Part shown: in pieces, positions 1-11,608 of the stretch
Position numbering within the stretch: position 1 is the stretch's first letter
How the letters are laid out: every line of letters begins with the position of its first letter
Source: Zea mays
Taxonomy: Eukaryota > Streptophyta > Magnoliopsida > Poales > Poaceae
DNA: 64,000 nucleotides
NCBI RefSeq assembly: GCF_902167145.1
Contig: NC_050104.1
Coordinates: 3,782,001-3,846,000 of the forward strand
Reading direction: 5' to 3'
Made by a program: the position numbers and the translations under genes
Notes under the pieces: model-generated
Seen by the model: only the letters and a program-made list of their open reading frames with translations
Database searches by the model: none
What the model was told of the DNA's origin: nothing

Positions 1-1105
1 TAACAAAATTAGACAATTTCTTAGGAGGGGCATTAAGTTTGACATTGTCCCCCTTTTGGAAGCCAATGCCATCCTTGATGCCAGGGCGTCTCCCACTATA
101 AAGCATACTACGAGCAAATTTAAATTTTTCATTTTCAAGTTCATGCTCGGCAATTTTAGCATCTAATTTTGCTATATGATCATTTTGTTGTTTAATTAAA
201 GCCATGTGATCATGAATAGCATTAACATCAACATCTCTACATCTAGTACAAATAGAAGTGTGCTCAATGGTAGATGTAGATGGTTTGCAAGATTTTAATT
301 CTACAACCTTAGCATGCAATATATCATTTTTACTTCTAAGGTCGGAAATGGTAGCATTGCAAACATCAAAATCTTTAGCCTTAGCAAGCAATTTTTCATT
401 TTCATTTCTAAGGCTAGCAAGAGAAATGTTCAACTCTTCAATCTTAGGAAGCAAATCATCATTATCATTTCTAGGATTGGGAATTGAAACATTACAAACA
501 TTTGAATCAACCTTAGCTAACAAATTAGCATTTTCATTTCTAAGGTTGTCTATAGTCTCATGGTAAGTGCTTAGCTCACTAGATAGTTTTTCACATTTTT
601 CTACTTCTAGAGCGTAAGCATTTTTAACTTTAACATGCTTCTTGTTTTCTTTAATAAGGAAGTCCTCTCGGGAGTCCAAGAGATCATCCTTCTCATGGAT
701 AGCACTAATCAATTCATTTAATTTTTCTTTTTGTTGCATGTTTAGGTTGGAAAAAAGGGTACGCAAATTATCTTCCTCATCACTAGCATTATCATCGCTA
801 GAAGACTCATATCTAGTGGAGGATTTGGATTTAAGCTTCTTCTTTTTGCTGTCCTTTGCCATGAGGCACTTGTGGCCGACGTTGGGGAAGAGAAGGCCCT
901 TGGTGACGGCGATGTTGGCGGCGTCCTCGTCGTCGGAGGAGTCGCTAGAGCTTTCGTCGGAGTCCCACTCGCGACAAACATGGGCATCGCCGCCCTTCTT
1001 CTTGTAGTATTTCTTCTTCTCCTTTCTTCTCCCCTTCTTGTCGTCGCCCCTGTCACTGTCACTAGAAATAGGACATTTTGCTATAAAGTGACCGGGCTTA
1101 CCACA
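1..1105 (-). pseudogene. Sirevirus A gag, C-terminal part (open to window edge)
   Basis: Continuation of the capsid-type polyprotein that begins at 24045. It encodes the stretch after the zinc knuckle: an acidic Ser/Asp-rich segment, then long Leu/Asn/Glu-rich coiled-coil repeats. The minus frame appears open to base 1, so protease and pol should lie to the left of the window. The sequence closely matches the equivalent part of the intact gag at 47097-49793. It is separated from its N-terminal half by the Huck-like insertion, and the split falls inside the zinc-knuckle codons with a 5-bp duplication CCACA (1101-1105 and 22895-22899). It can no longer make a full gag. Confidence 0.85.
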
Positions 1106-1934
1106 TGTCGGCGTCTCGAGACCGGGGGGGTCCTCAAGCCGACGAGTGAGTGTGCCGCGTGCCCCAGCCCAGATGGGTCGAGCGCGTGGGCGAGCGCGAA
1201 GGGGGGAAGCGAGGTGGCCGGAGACGGGCGTGAGAGAGGTGGAAATCCCGCGGCCTTCGTGTTCGTCCCGCGCCCAGGTCGGGTGCGCTTGCAGTAGGGG
1301 GTTACAAGTGTCCACGCGGGTGAGGGAAGCGAGCGGCCCCAAGAGAGCGCCTGTCCCGTCCTCGTCCCCGCACGGCCAACCTTCTCTAAGAAGGCCCTGG
1401 TCCTTCCTTTTATAGGCGTAAGGAGAGGATCCAGGTGTACAATGGGGGTGTAGCAGAGTGCTACGTGTCTAGCGGGGGAGAGCTAGCGCCCTAAGTACAT
1501 GCCGATGTGGCAGCCGGAGAGATCTTGGCACCCAGTCGGTGTGATGTCGTGGCCGTCGGAGGAGCGACGGAGCCTGGCGGAGGGACAGCTGTCGGAGCGG
1601 TCGAGTCCTTGCTGACGTCCTCCTGCTTCTGTAAGAGAGCTGAGAGCTGCCGTCGTCACAGGGCACGTGGGGCGCCATCATTGCCTATCTGGCGGAGCTA
1701 GCCAGATGGGACACCGGTCTTGTTCTCTGCGGCCCGAGTCGGCTCGGGGTAGGGTGATGATGGCGCTTCCTGTTGACGTGGCGGGCCCGCGCCCGAGGTC
1801 GGGCGACGTGGGGGCTCCTCCGAAGCCGGGGTTGAGTCTGTCTTCCGTGGCCGAGGCCGAGACCGAGCCCCTGGGTCGGGCGAGGCGGAGGTCGTTCGGC
1901 AGAGGCCGGGGCGGAGTCCGAACCCTGGGGTCGG

Positions 1935-2177
1935 GCGAAGCGGAGTTCGTCGTCTTCTGGGGCTGAGCCCGAGTCCGAGCCCTGGGTCGGGCGGAGCGGA
2001 GTTCGTCGTCTTCTGGGGCTGAGCCCGAGTCCGAGCCCTGGGTCGGGCGGAGCGGAGTTCGCCGTCTTCCGGGGCCTAGCCCGAGTCCGAGCCCTGGGTC
2101 GGGCGGAGCGGAGTTCACCGTCTTCCAGGGCCTAGCCCGAGTCCGAGCCCTGGGTCGGGCGGAGCGGAGTTCGCCGT
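1935..2177. repeat. 56-bp GC-rich tandem repeats in Huck-like LTR (left block)
   Basis: A GGAGTTCG anchor recurs at 1998, 2054 and 2110, giving a 56-bp period. The same unit continues at 8590-8990 beyond the nested Sirevirus and at about 21880-22400 in the other LTR. Copy number differs between the two LTRs. Confidence 0.9.
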
Positions 2178-3572
2178 TGTAGGAAACGGGTGACGCCTAA
2201 GAGGGGGGGGGGGTGAATTAGGACTTCCAAAACTTTTACTAAACTAGGCCACAATTAAATCCCTAGAGCAAAACCTTTGCAAGTAATCAAACTAGAGTGT
2301 GCAAACTAGGTTTTGTCTAAGTGTTGCTATCTCTACCGCAAAGGTTAAGTTTCAATCTACACTAAACAAGTATGACTACAAGATTGAAACTTAAATGCTT
2401 AATATAAATATGGAAAGTAAAGAGCTAGGTAGAGAAGCAAACTCTCGTGGATGACGCCGGTATTTTTACCGAGGTATCCGGAACCATGCAAGGTCCCGAC
2501 TAATCCTCGTTGGTGCCCCTACGCAAAGGGAAGCCCACGCGAGGGCCAAGCACCTCGGTCGAGTAACTCCGTAGAGAGCCGCGGGCCTTCTCCACGCGCA
2601 AGTGGTGCTCCGCTTCCGGCTCCTCTCGGACGCTCCCCGCCGTCTCCACTATCGAGTTTCCGGCCGAAACGCCGCGGGCCTCGTTCCCTCCGGTACACGG
2701 TGGCGGCCGTGACACAAACGCGGTTGTCACGGTCTCGCAAGACTCTCGCCCCACTCGGTACAATTACAACGACTCACGCAAGAGCCGAGGGGTTGTGTGG
2801 TTTTACAAAACTCACTCAACTAACTAGGATTCACCTAGAGCAAGCGCTAATGCGGTCTAACTAACCTAAGCACTTCACAAAGCACCTACGCTAATCACCG
2901 AGTGATTCTATTAAGCACTTGGGTGTTTGAGCACTTGGAAATGTCTACAATATGCCTTGGTATGTTTCTTGGGCTCCCACACCTGAGAATGGCCGGTTGG
3001 GGTGGTATTTATAGCCTCCACACCCCCAACTAGCCGTTGGACAGAAAGCAGCAGCTTTCTGTCATCGGGTGCACCGGACAGTCCGGTGCACCACCGGACA
3101 CTGAACAGTAGATGTCCGGTGCACGCCACATCAGCCGACCGTTGGCGCCTGTAGCAGTCGACCGTTGGATCCGACCGTTGCCGTCTGCCCGTTGGCACAC
3201 CGGACAGTCCGGTGCACACCGGACAGTCCGGTGCTACAGCCAGAGAGCGCCTTTCTGCGGCCTCTCTGCGCAGACAGTCCGGTGCACACCGGACACTAAT
3301 GTCCGGTGCGCCACCATGCGCTGGCTGACATCCCTTATCTTGGATTTCTTCGCATATTTCTTCGGGCTTCTTTGTTCTTGAGTATTGGACTCCTATGCAT
3401 CTTTTTATGTCTTCTTTTGAGGTGTTGCGTCCTCATTGCCTTGGTCCAATTCTCTTCGCATCCTGTGAACTACAAACACAAACACTAGAAAACTTATTAG
3501 TTCACGGATTGTGTTGTTCATCAAACACTAAAACTCAATTAGCCAAATGGCCCGGGGTCCATTTTCCTTACA
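2178..3572 (-). repeat. 3' LTR of pol-less Sirevirus
   Basis: Reverse-oriented LTR. It holds a palindrome array (CACCGGACAGTCCGGTG and variants, about 3066-3310) and a reverse TATA motif near 3004-3016. It is about 21 bp shorter than its partner because one palindrome unit is missing. Confidence 0.9.
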
Positions 3573-4740
3573 ATCTCCCCCTTTTTGGTGATTGATGACA
3601 ACACAACCAAAGCAAGCAAATAATACAAGTATTTGAATAAAAATATGCAATCTACTTGCTAAGATGCATGATTGTCCCCACAATGTGATATTATGGACTT
3701 AAGCCTCCCCCTAACTCCATAATTCACTTACTTCCTATTTTTGGACCAAATAACCAAAACCACTTGAAAAGCCATTTGTAGATATAAAATTTTAAATTGG
3801 TGGTGTTTGGTGTTTGATATAGTTTTCATTGCTTTGGTCCCTAAACTTCTCCCCCATTGGCATCAACCACCGAAAAGGAAGACATTAAAAGCATGTAGGA
3901 AGTAAATAGAAGCTTGCCCTCAACAAGAATTGTATCAAATGATATCATTAGAAGAATATTAAATTAAGCTATGAATGATACCACTTGAAGGAGTCCTCAA
4001 AAGATTACTCCCCCTAAATGAGTATTCTCCTTTAGAAAGAGTTTTTCTCCCCCTTTAGAAATGAAGAAATACTCCCCCTGACAGAGATCCTCTACTTAGG
4101 AAAAAGCATGTGAAAATTAGAGGTGCAAGACATGATTTGAAAGGACTAACTTCCCTTATGCATAGGTAACAGAATATGAGTTAACTACTTATGCATTTTT
4201 AGCAACATGGAAGCATATGATATGAAATATAGTCTAATCAAATATTGGAGAAGACATGAAAACGATACTGAATGTAGTCTCAAAAGATACCGATTGAAGA
4301 TCAATGACGAGCTTGAGAGACATGAGAGTTCTTGGAGATTTTGCAGTGGAAGATTGTTGTCTTTCTCCAGGGACTTCATTTTCCTTACAATGAGACTATC
4401 ACATGAAATAGACTTGAAAAGGTGTTAGTCTCAAAGTATTAGATTATAGAGTAACCTCCCCCTAAAGGTGTGCATACAAGTTTTGAATACTTGTAGGAGA
4501 CATGCACTATGATTTGATATCAAGAGGGGCAAATTATCCATAATCCAAACTTTGGCACATATAAGTTAAATGATACAACTTGTAGAAATCAAAATTTTCA
4601 ATTTATGCATCATTTACTATGGAGTGATATAGAAGCTATGTGCCGTGCTTAAATAAACATTTTAAGCCATGTAGGTTTGCTTAAGTATATGAATTAAAAT
4701 ACAAGCAATCCTACCATATGATTTACCTAATATGCATGAT
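3573..4740 (-). other. Sirevirus 3' non-coding region with multiple polypurine tracts
   Basis: No credible ORF. CTCCCCC tracts (GGGGGAG on the coding strand) occur at about 3575, 3705, 3850, 4008, 4047, 4070 and 4456. The one next to the LTR (3573-3590) is in the position expected of the priming polypurine tract. Multiplied polypurine tracts are a known Sirevirus feature. Confidence 0.75.
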
Positions 4741-4986
4741 TTTAAACAAAAGTACATGACAAATGTAATACTAGGCAAGGAAAGTAAAGTAGATAAAAGA
4801 TAAATAGATACGCATATCTAAAAACGAGAAATATAATAAAACTAGTTACCTTAGTCATGGGTGGGAAATTTGGGTCCAAAATTTTTACTAACCCACTTGG
4901 CAATAAACTTGATCCACTATGATGTATCCCATGATATACATCCAAATTTGCCAAGTCTCCAAATTTCCCAAGGACCTTCGGTCCAC

Positions 4987-7092
4987 TCACTTCCCTTTCG
5001 GGATCCAAACCTTCTTGGTGCTTTTCATGGTTGAAATTATCTCCTTTGGCACCCAGATGCGTTTGGCCCCCTTTCCTTTGTTGGCTTGCTTGTTGGCCTT
5101 GATTGCTATCACCTTTCCGTTCTTTTTCTTCTTGATCAAATATGGTGTAGCATCCTTTTTGTTCACCTTTTTGATGTAGGTGTTGGAGATTTTGCTTGAT
5201 GGCTTTTGCTTGAGCTTTCGCCTTTGTTTATCCCCGATCATCGCCTTGCATTGGAAAGACTTGTGGCCTTCCATGTGGCATAGTCTACAAATCACAGTTT
5301 CTCCCTCCATAGGCTTGTTCACTCCCGCAGTGGTGTTATCCTGTGAAGGTCGGATTTGTTTGGCTTTGCCTTTCTTGTCATACAAAGCCTTGCCAAGGCG
5401 AGCCACTTCTTGCTTTAATTGTTCATTTTCCTTTGCAACCTCATCCGAACATGTCTTTACAACAATATTCTCAACAATGACTTGGTTGCAGGGGTTAGAA
5501 TCATCAATTAAATCAAAGCAGGAAGTAGAAGCATCTTTCTTAATTATTTCAGGTATTTCAACTAAAGATGCTGCTGGGGTGCTACCAATGTTTTCTAGCT
5601 TAGTAGTTAGCTCATTATTGTGTATGCTAAGAATTTCCATTTTCTCTAGCAAATTTTCAATAGCTTCTTGGGAGCTAGCTAACTTAGCCTTAAGTTTTTC
5701 ATTCTTTTTAATAAGGCTATCATTGGTAGCAGTGGATGGAGCACTAGATTCTAATAGCTCAATTTTAGTTGATAGCTCACTATTTAAGTTTGCAAAAGTT
5801 TCAAATTTTTCTAGCAAACCTTTGTAATCATTTTGAGAGCTAACCAACTTATTTTTCAAAGTTTTAAGTTGAGCTTTTTGCTTAGTGCAAACATCCTGGA
5901 AAAATTCTACGGCTTCCGCAAGCTCATCTAGAGAGGGTTTTCCCTCACCTTCATCATTACTACTACTTTCATCACTAGAGGATGGAATGCTTTTGTTACC
6001 TCTTGCCATAAGGCATTTGTGTGATGACCGTGATGATCGTGACGAGGACCGGTGGCTGCGTGTCCTTGGAGGTTCATCTTCACTTGAAGAATCATCCCAA
6101 GTTCTAACACTTGTTAGCGCCTTGCCTTTGCTCCTCTCCTTTTTGGGTTTGGCCATATTTGGACAGTTGTCCCTGAAGTGACCCTTCTCCCCACATGCGA
6201 AGCATCCTCTCTTCCTTTGCTTTTTCCTGTCAATGTTAAAGAGAAGATCCTCGACCTGCAGGGGCACACCCATTAGATTAATCTTGCGGATCATCCCCAT
6301 TACCTTTCCGACGCGTCGGATCGTTTCTTCGTCCTCGGAGGATGATGTGCATGGTTGATTATCTTCATCATCATCACTTTCTTCTTCTTCCTCTTCTTCA
6401 CTTGAGGAACTTGGAGTGGGTGCCTTCTTTTTGCCCTTCCTTTCATCACATGCAAAAGCATATGGTCTTGAGAAAGTTGGCTCCCCTCCCCGACTCATTT
6501 TTCGCGACATCTCAAAGGCCACGATTTTCCCAATCACAATGGTCGGGGTCATGTTGCTTAAGTCCTCCATGTTGTGAAGGATGGTGATGATGCTCCCATA
6601 TCTTTGTTGTGGTAGCAGGGAGATAATCTTCCTCACAATGTCCGCATCACCTAGCTTATTAATGCCAATAGAATTGAGCTCATTGATAATTAGATTCAAG
6701 CGAGAATACATGTCTCTAACAAGCTCATCATCTTTCATAGCAAAAGAATTATACTCATTTAAGACTAGGCAATGTTTTTGCTCACGGACATTGGATGTGC
6801 CGTCATGGAGCTCATGCAATTTTAGCCAAATCTCATTAGCAGTTTTCAGGGTAAATACTTGATTGAAAATATCCATGCTAAGAGATTCATACAAGCAATT
6901 TTTGGCTCTAGCATTTAAATGAATTTCTTTTTCTTCACACGTGGTGGGTTTATTGGGATTCTTGAGGGGTTTCATCCCGTCACGAGTGACTCTCCAAACA
7001 CCTAGATCAACGGCCTCTAGGTAACAAGCCATTCTAGCACTATAATATGGGAAGTTAGTGCCGTCGAAGTGTGGTGGCCTATGGGTATCCAT
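4987..7092 (-). CDS. gag: Sirevirus gag polyprotein, intact (701 aa)
   Basis: Capsid/nucleocapsid protein of the pol-less Sirevirus. Residues 1-200 form the copia-type gag core (retrotran_gag/UBN2-like, beginning with the 'HFDGTNFPYYSARM' segment). An acidic Glu/Asp/Ser stretch follows at about 228-258. A classical CCHC zinc knuckle has C297, C300, H305 and C310. Coiled-coil repeats span about 390-560 and a second knuckle-like CX2CX4HX4C lies near residue 605. The C-terminus is basic (Lys-rich), as expected for RNA binding. No internal stop. The start lies about 80 bp inside the 5' LTR edge, directly after the primer site. It should assemble particles, but there is no pol in this copy, so particle maturation and reverse transcription would need helper proteins. 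Confidence 0.85.
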   Translation of the reverse strand: MDTHRPPHFDGTNFPYYSARMACYLEAVDLGVWRVTRDGMKPLKNPNKPTTCEEKEIHLNARAKNCLYESLSMDIFNQVFTLKTANEIWLKLHELHDGTSNVREQKHCLVLNEYNSFAMKDDELVRDMYSRLNLIINELNSIGINKLGDADIVRKIISLLPQQRYGSIITILHNMEDLSNMTPTIVIGKIVAFEMSRKMSRGGEPTFSRPYAFACDERKGKKKAPTPSSSSEEEEEEESDDDEDNQPCTSSSEDEETIRRVGKVMGMIRKINLMGVPLQVEDLLFNIDRKKQRKRGCFACGEKGHFRDNCPNMAKPKKERSKGKALTSVRTWDDSSSEDEPPRTRSHRSSSRSSRSSHKCLMARGNKSIPSSSDESSSNDEGEGKPSLDELAEAVEFFQDVCTKQKAQLKTLKNKLVSSQNDYKGLLEKFETFANLNSELSTKIELLESSAPSTATNDSLIKKNEKLKAKLASSQEAIENLLEKMEILSIHNNELTTKLENIGSTPAASLVEIPEIIKKDASTSCFDLIDDSNPCNQVIVENIVVKTCSDEVAKENEQLKQEVARLGKALYDKKGKAKQIRPSQDNTTAGVNKPMEGETVICRLCHMEGHKSFQCKAMIGDKQRRKLKQKPSSKISNTYIKKVNKKDATPYLIKKKKNGKVIAIKANKQANKGKGAKRIWVPKEIISTMKSTKKVWIPKGK

Positions 7093-7157
7093 CCCTTCCT
7101 CTAAAAAGCGTCGACTCTTTTAGCGGTGAAGCTAAAGCGTTTCAAATGAGCCAAACC

Positions 7158-7173
7158 GGGCTTTGATACCACT
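7158..7173 (-). promoter_or_regulatory. primer binding site, initiator-Met tRNA type
   Basis: The minus strand reads TGGTATCAAAGCCC directly next to the 5' LTR. It differs by one base from the usual copia primer site complementary to initiator-Met tRNA. Confidence 0.8.
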
Positions 7174-8589
7174 TGTAGGAAACGGGTGACGCCTAAGAGG
7201 GGGGGGGGGGTGAATTAGGACTTCCAAAACTTTTACTAAACTAGGCCACAATTAAATCCCTAGAGCAAAACCTTTGCAAGTAATCAAACTAGAGTGTGCA
7301 AACTAGGTTTTGTCTAAGTGTTGCTATCTCTACCGCAAAGGTTAAGTTTCAATCTACACTAAACAAGTATGACTACAAGATTGAAACTTAAATGCTTAAT
7401 ATAAATATGGAAAGTAAAGAGCTAGGTAGAGAAGCAAACTCTCGTGGATGACGCCGGTATTTTTACCGAGGTATCCGGAACCACGCAAGGTCCCGACTAA
7501 TCCTCGTTGGTGCCCCTACGCAAAGGGAAGCCCACGCGAGGGCCAAGCATCTCGGTCGAGTAACTCCGTAGAGAGCCGCGGGCCTTCTCCACGCGCAAGT
7601 GGTGCTCCGCTTCCGGCTCCTCTCGGACGCTCCCCGCCGTCTCCACTATCGAGTTTCCGGCCGAAACGCCGCGGGCCTCGTTCCCTCCGGTACACGGTGG
7701 CGGCCGTGACACAAACGCGGTTGTCACGGTCTCGCAAGACTCTCGCCCCACTCGGTACAATTACAACGACTCACGCAAGAGCCGAGGGGTTGTGTGGTTT
7801 TACAAAACTCACTCAACTAACTAGGATTCACCTAGAGCAAGCGCTAATGCGGTCTAACTAACCTAAGCACTTCACAAAGCACCTACGCTAATCACCGAGT
7901 GATTCTATTAAGCACTTGGGTGTTTGAGCACTTGGAAATGTCTACAATATGCCTTGGTATGTTTCTTGGGCTCCCACACCTGAGAATGGCCGGTTGGGGT
8001 GGTATTTATAGCCTCCACACCCCCAACTAGCCGTTGGACAGAAAGCAGCAGCTTTCTGTCGTCGGGTGCACCGGACAGTCCGGTGCACCACCGGGCACTG
8101 AACAGTAGATGTCCGGTGCACGCCACGTCAGCCGACCGTTGGCTCCTGTAGCAGTCGACCGTTGGATCCGACCGTTGCCGTCTGCCCGTTGGCACACCGG
8201 ACAGTCCGGTGCACACCGGACAGTCCGGTGCTACAGCCAGAGAGCGCCTTTCTACGGCCTCTCTGCGCAGACTGTCCGGTGTCTCACCGGACAGTCCGGT
8301 GCACACCGGACACTAATGTCCGGTGCGCCACCATGCGCTGGCTGACAGCCCTTATCTTGGATTTCTTCGCATATTTCTTCGGGCTTCTTTGTTCTTGAGT
8401 ATTGGACTCCTATGCATCTTTTTATGTCTTCTTTTGAGGTGTTGCGTCCTCATTGCCTTGGTCCAATTCTCTTCGCATCCTGTGAACTACAAATACAAAC
8501 ACTAGAAAACTTATTAGTTCACGGATTGTGTTGTTCATCAAACACCAAAACTCAATTAGCCAAATGGCCCGGGGTCCATTTTCCTTACA
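7174..8589 (-). repeat. 5' LTR of pol-less Sirevirus
   Basis: Promoter LTR. A reverse TATA motif (GGCTATAAATACC on the minus strand) lies at 8001-8013. The CACCGGACAGTCCGGTG palindrome array (about 8068-8325) lies upstream of it in element orientation. Confidence 0.9.
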
Positions 8590-8594
8590 GCCGT

Positions 8595-8990
8595 CTTCCG
8601 GGGCCTAGCCTGAGTCCGAGCCCTGGGTCGGGCGGAGCGGAGTTCGTCGTCTTCTGGGGCTGAGCTCGAGTCCGAGCCCTGGGTCGGGCGAAGCGCAGTT
8701 CGCCGTCTTCCGGGGCCTAGCCCGAGTCCGAGCCCTGGGTCGGGCGGAGTGGAGTTCGCCGTCTTCCGGGGCCTAGCCCGAGTCCGAGCCCTGGGTCGGG
8801 TGGAGCGGAGTTCGCCGTCTTCCGGGGCCTAGCCCGAGTCCGAGCCCTGGGTCGGGCGGAGCGGAGTTCGCCGTCTTCCGGGGCTTAGCCCGAGTCCGAG
8901 CCCTGGGTCGGGCGGAGCGGAGTTCGCCGTCTTCCGGGGCTTAGCCCGAGTCCGAGCCCTGGGTCGGGCGGAGCGGAGTTTTCTATGACG
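8595..8990. repeat. 56-bp tandem repeats in Huck-like LTR (continuation)
   Basis: About seven further copies of the 56-bp unit (GTCCGAGCCCTGGGTCGGGC core). The Sirevirus integrated inside one unit, so the array is split. Confidence 0.9.
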
Positions 8991-10207
8991 CCTTTGACAA
9001 GGCCTGACTGCCTGTCAGTCTCACTCTGTCAAGTGGCACTGCAGTCGGAGTGGCGCAGGCGGCGCTGTCCTTCTGTCAGACCGGTCATTGGAGCGGCGAA
9101 GTGACGGCGGTCACTTCGGCTCTGCCGGGGGGCGCGCGTCAGGATAAAGGTGTCAGGCTACCTTTGCGTTAAATGCTCCTGCGACTCAGTCGGTCGGCGC
9201 GGTGATTTAGTCAGGGTTGCTTCTTAGCGAAGGCAAGGCCTCGGGCGAGCCGGAGATGTGTCCGCCGTTAAAGGGGGGCCTCGGGCGAGACGGAAACCCC
9301 TCGGGGTCGGCTGCCCTTGCCCGAGGCTAGGCTCGGGCGAGGCGTGATCGAGTCGCTCGTATGGACTGATCCCTGACTTAATCGCACCCATCAGGCCTCT
9401 GCAGCTTTATGCTGATGGGGGTTACCAGCTGAGAATTAGGCGTCTTGAGGGTACCCCTAATTATGGTCCCCGACAGTAGCCCCCGAGCCTCGAAGGGAGT
9501 GTTAGCACTCGCTTGGAGGCTTTCATCGCACTTTTTTGCAAGGGGACCAGCCTTTCTCGGTTGCATTTTGTTCCGGTGGGTGCGCGCGAGCGCACCCGCC
9601 GGGTGTAGCCCCCGAGGCCTCGGAGGAGTGGTTTCACTCCCCCGAGGTCTTAATGCCTTGCGTAATGCTTCGGCTGGTCTGGTTGTTCCCTTATGCGAAC
9701 GGGCCGTAGCCCGGGTGCACGGTTGGGGCCCAAGTTCTCGGGCTGGTATGTTGACGCTGTCAACGGTTCGGCCGGAGCCGGGTTTGCGAGAGCAGCCCCC
9801 GAGCCTCCGCACAGGGCGAGAGGGCGATCAGGGACATACTCGGCTTTTTACATACGCCCCTACGTCGCCTTTCCGCAAGGAGGAGGGGGGAGAGCGCCAT
9901 GTTACCCTCGATGGGCACCGAACATGGTGTCTCCGGTGAGCTGCAAGCGGGTAATCCGAGTGGACGTCTGTGCCCCGTTCGTTGGGGGTCGGCTAGGGGC
10001 CCAGAGGCACGCCCAAAAGTACCTGCGGGTGATCTGCCGGACTCGGTCCCCTGGCGACGGGGTCCGAGGGCTCGATGCCTCCCTCCGATGGGATTCCGTT
10101 ACAAGATCGCTCCCGCTGGTCTCGGAAATGTCCTAGGGTACCTCGGGAGCGCAGCCCGACCCTTGGTTATGTATCGAACATACCCCTGGTCATCCCTCGC
10201 TCGGCGT

Positions 10208-10415
10208 CTGAGGCGACTGTGAACCCTTCGGGGGCCAGCCTTCGAACCCCTGATCAGTAATGGGCGCGGAGCCCGAGTAGCCTGAGGCGGCCGTGGAGCC
10301 CTTCGGGGGGCCGGCCTTCGAACCTCTGACCAGTAGTGGGTGTAGGGCCCACGCGATCTGAGGCGACTGTTGAACCCCTCGGAGGGCCAGCCTTCGAACC
10401 TCTGATCAGTAGGGG
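10208..10415. repeat. three tandem ~75-bp repeats
   Basis: CTGAGGCG anchors at 10208, 10282 and 10358. Each unit contains a CCAGCCTTCGAACC-type core and ends near ATCAGTA. Part of the Huck-like 3' region. Confidence 0.8.
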
Positions 10416-11276
10416 GGCTCGGAGCCCGGTTCCTTCACAGGGAAGGATCCTTTTCGGGGTATCCCCGTTTCCCGGTCCCTGTTGCAAGAGATAGAGAAAG
10501 AGGAAAAAGGAAAAGGATACGAAATCGAACGACGTGGCGTACCTTTTTTGGCGCGGTTATTACGGCGAAGGCGAAGCGTCGCCCGCTTCTCCTGCCAGAA
10601 GCGCCGCCTGTCCCGCCGCGGAGTTAATGCGATGGGGTGAGTTGTTGGCAGGGCGGCCGTTGCGCGTGCGCGAGCCGTTCGAGGAACGGATCACGGGCGC
10701 CCTATCTTCACGCCGTGAGAGGGGGTTCTCTTGCTGCCCCCGGACGGGACGTGAGTCTGGCCGACGACGTGACCGCTGCTCCCGCCCGCCTGCCACCGTC
10801 ATTACTGCCGGCGCACTTTCGGCCGTATTGACCGTCGCGCCAGGCTGGCGCTGCTGGGTCGTGCGCTGGGCCGCCTCTAGTTGCGGTATTGGTTCCGCAA
10901 CCGAAGAGGCGCGGTGGTGGCGCAAGTGGCGGTGCAGTTGCTTGCATGCAGCATCTGGCACGCCGGTTGCGTGACGCGTGGGCCTGGGCCTCCATGCTGG
11001 CATGTTGGGAATCGGAGAAGCGCGTCCACCTGGCGCGATTGCATGCCGCCTGCATGGCTACCCGCCCCTTCCGCCAGTTGGTCTGGGCAAAAGTGGGGGG
11101 TCGCTTGTAACTGCTGGGCGGTTGTGTGCACCACGCGCGACGGTTTGGCTTCTTCTGCTCTGAGCCGGTTTGCATGACACGCGGGACCCAGCCCCCGCGC
11201 CGCAGGGAAGGGCCTTGGAGCGTGTTGGTGAAGAGTCAGCCCGTGACGTTTGGGGGCGCACGTAGGGAGAGTTGCC

Positions 11277-11608
11277 TTTAAAAGGAGGGTGACCTCTTTC
11301 GTAAGGCGACCATGTCTTCTCGCTCCCTTATGCGCCGCGTCTTTCCACCTTCCAAGCCCCCGGATGGGGGGAACCCGCCGTCTTTTCGCCCCATCATTGG
11401 AGGAACGCAACTCCGTGGGAGTTGGTACCTTTCAGCCATCGTTCGGCTTCAAGGATTTTCATCATGCAGCCCGGCTGCACCCCTCCACCGGCGGTCACCC
11501 AAGATGGTGACCTCCAGCTTGATGGTGGGGGAAAGCGAGCCGGGCTGCGGCCTCTGCCCCTCCCTCGGCCTCGAGGATTTTCGTCATCCAGGCCAAGATG
11601 GAGGATGA
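11277..11608 (+). other. possible antisense ORF with TATA box in Huck-like 3' region
   Basis: TTTAAAAGG at 11277-11285 is followed by an ATG at 11312 (context GCGACCATGTC) that opens 98 codons on the strand opposite to gag-pol. Two frames of this stretch read into similar Pro/Gly/Ser-rich sequence, which suggests a once longer ORF broken by small indels. It occupies the same relative position as the better preserved antisense ORF at 63222. The leader would be only a few bases long, so the true start may lie downstream. No known domain. Confidence 0.35.

Larger units (their letters stand above)
2178..8589 (-). mobile_element. pol-less Sirevirus (Ji/Opie-type copia), minus strand
   Basis: LTRs 2178-3572 (1395 bp) and 7174-8589 (1416 bp) start TGTAGG and end TTACA, and are near identical. 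The 5-bp duplication is GCCGT (2173-2177 and 8590-8594). Only 3.6 kb lies between the LTRs: the 5' primer site complementary to initiator-Met tRNA, one intact gag ORF, then a 3' non-coding region with several CTCCCCC tracts (polypurine on the coding strand). No protease, integrase, RT or RNase H is present. The copy is therefore non-autonomous, although its gag is open and its LTRs are complete. Confidence 0.9.
1106..9475 (-). repeat. Huck-like 3' LTR, split by nested Sirevirus
   Basis: Two parts, 1106-2177 and 8595-9475, form one LTR once the Sirevirus insertion and one copy of its GCCGT duplication are set aside. The first kilobase is nearly identical to 21056-22050. A reverse TATA motif (CCTATAAAAGG on the minus strand, 1406-1416) marks the promoter. 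A tract of 56-bp tandem repeats (about 1935-2177 and 8595-8985) lies upstream of it in element orientation. Confidence 0.88.

Noticed and set aside
1935..2177. CRISPR-like regular repeats
   Set aside because: Units abut without unique spacers and lie in an LTR; this is a 56-bp tandem array.
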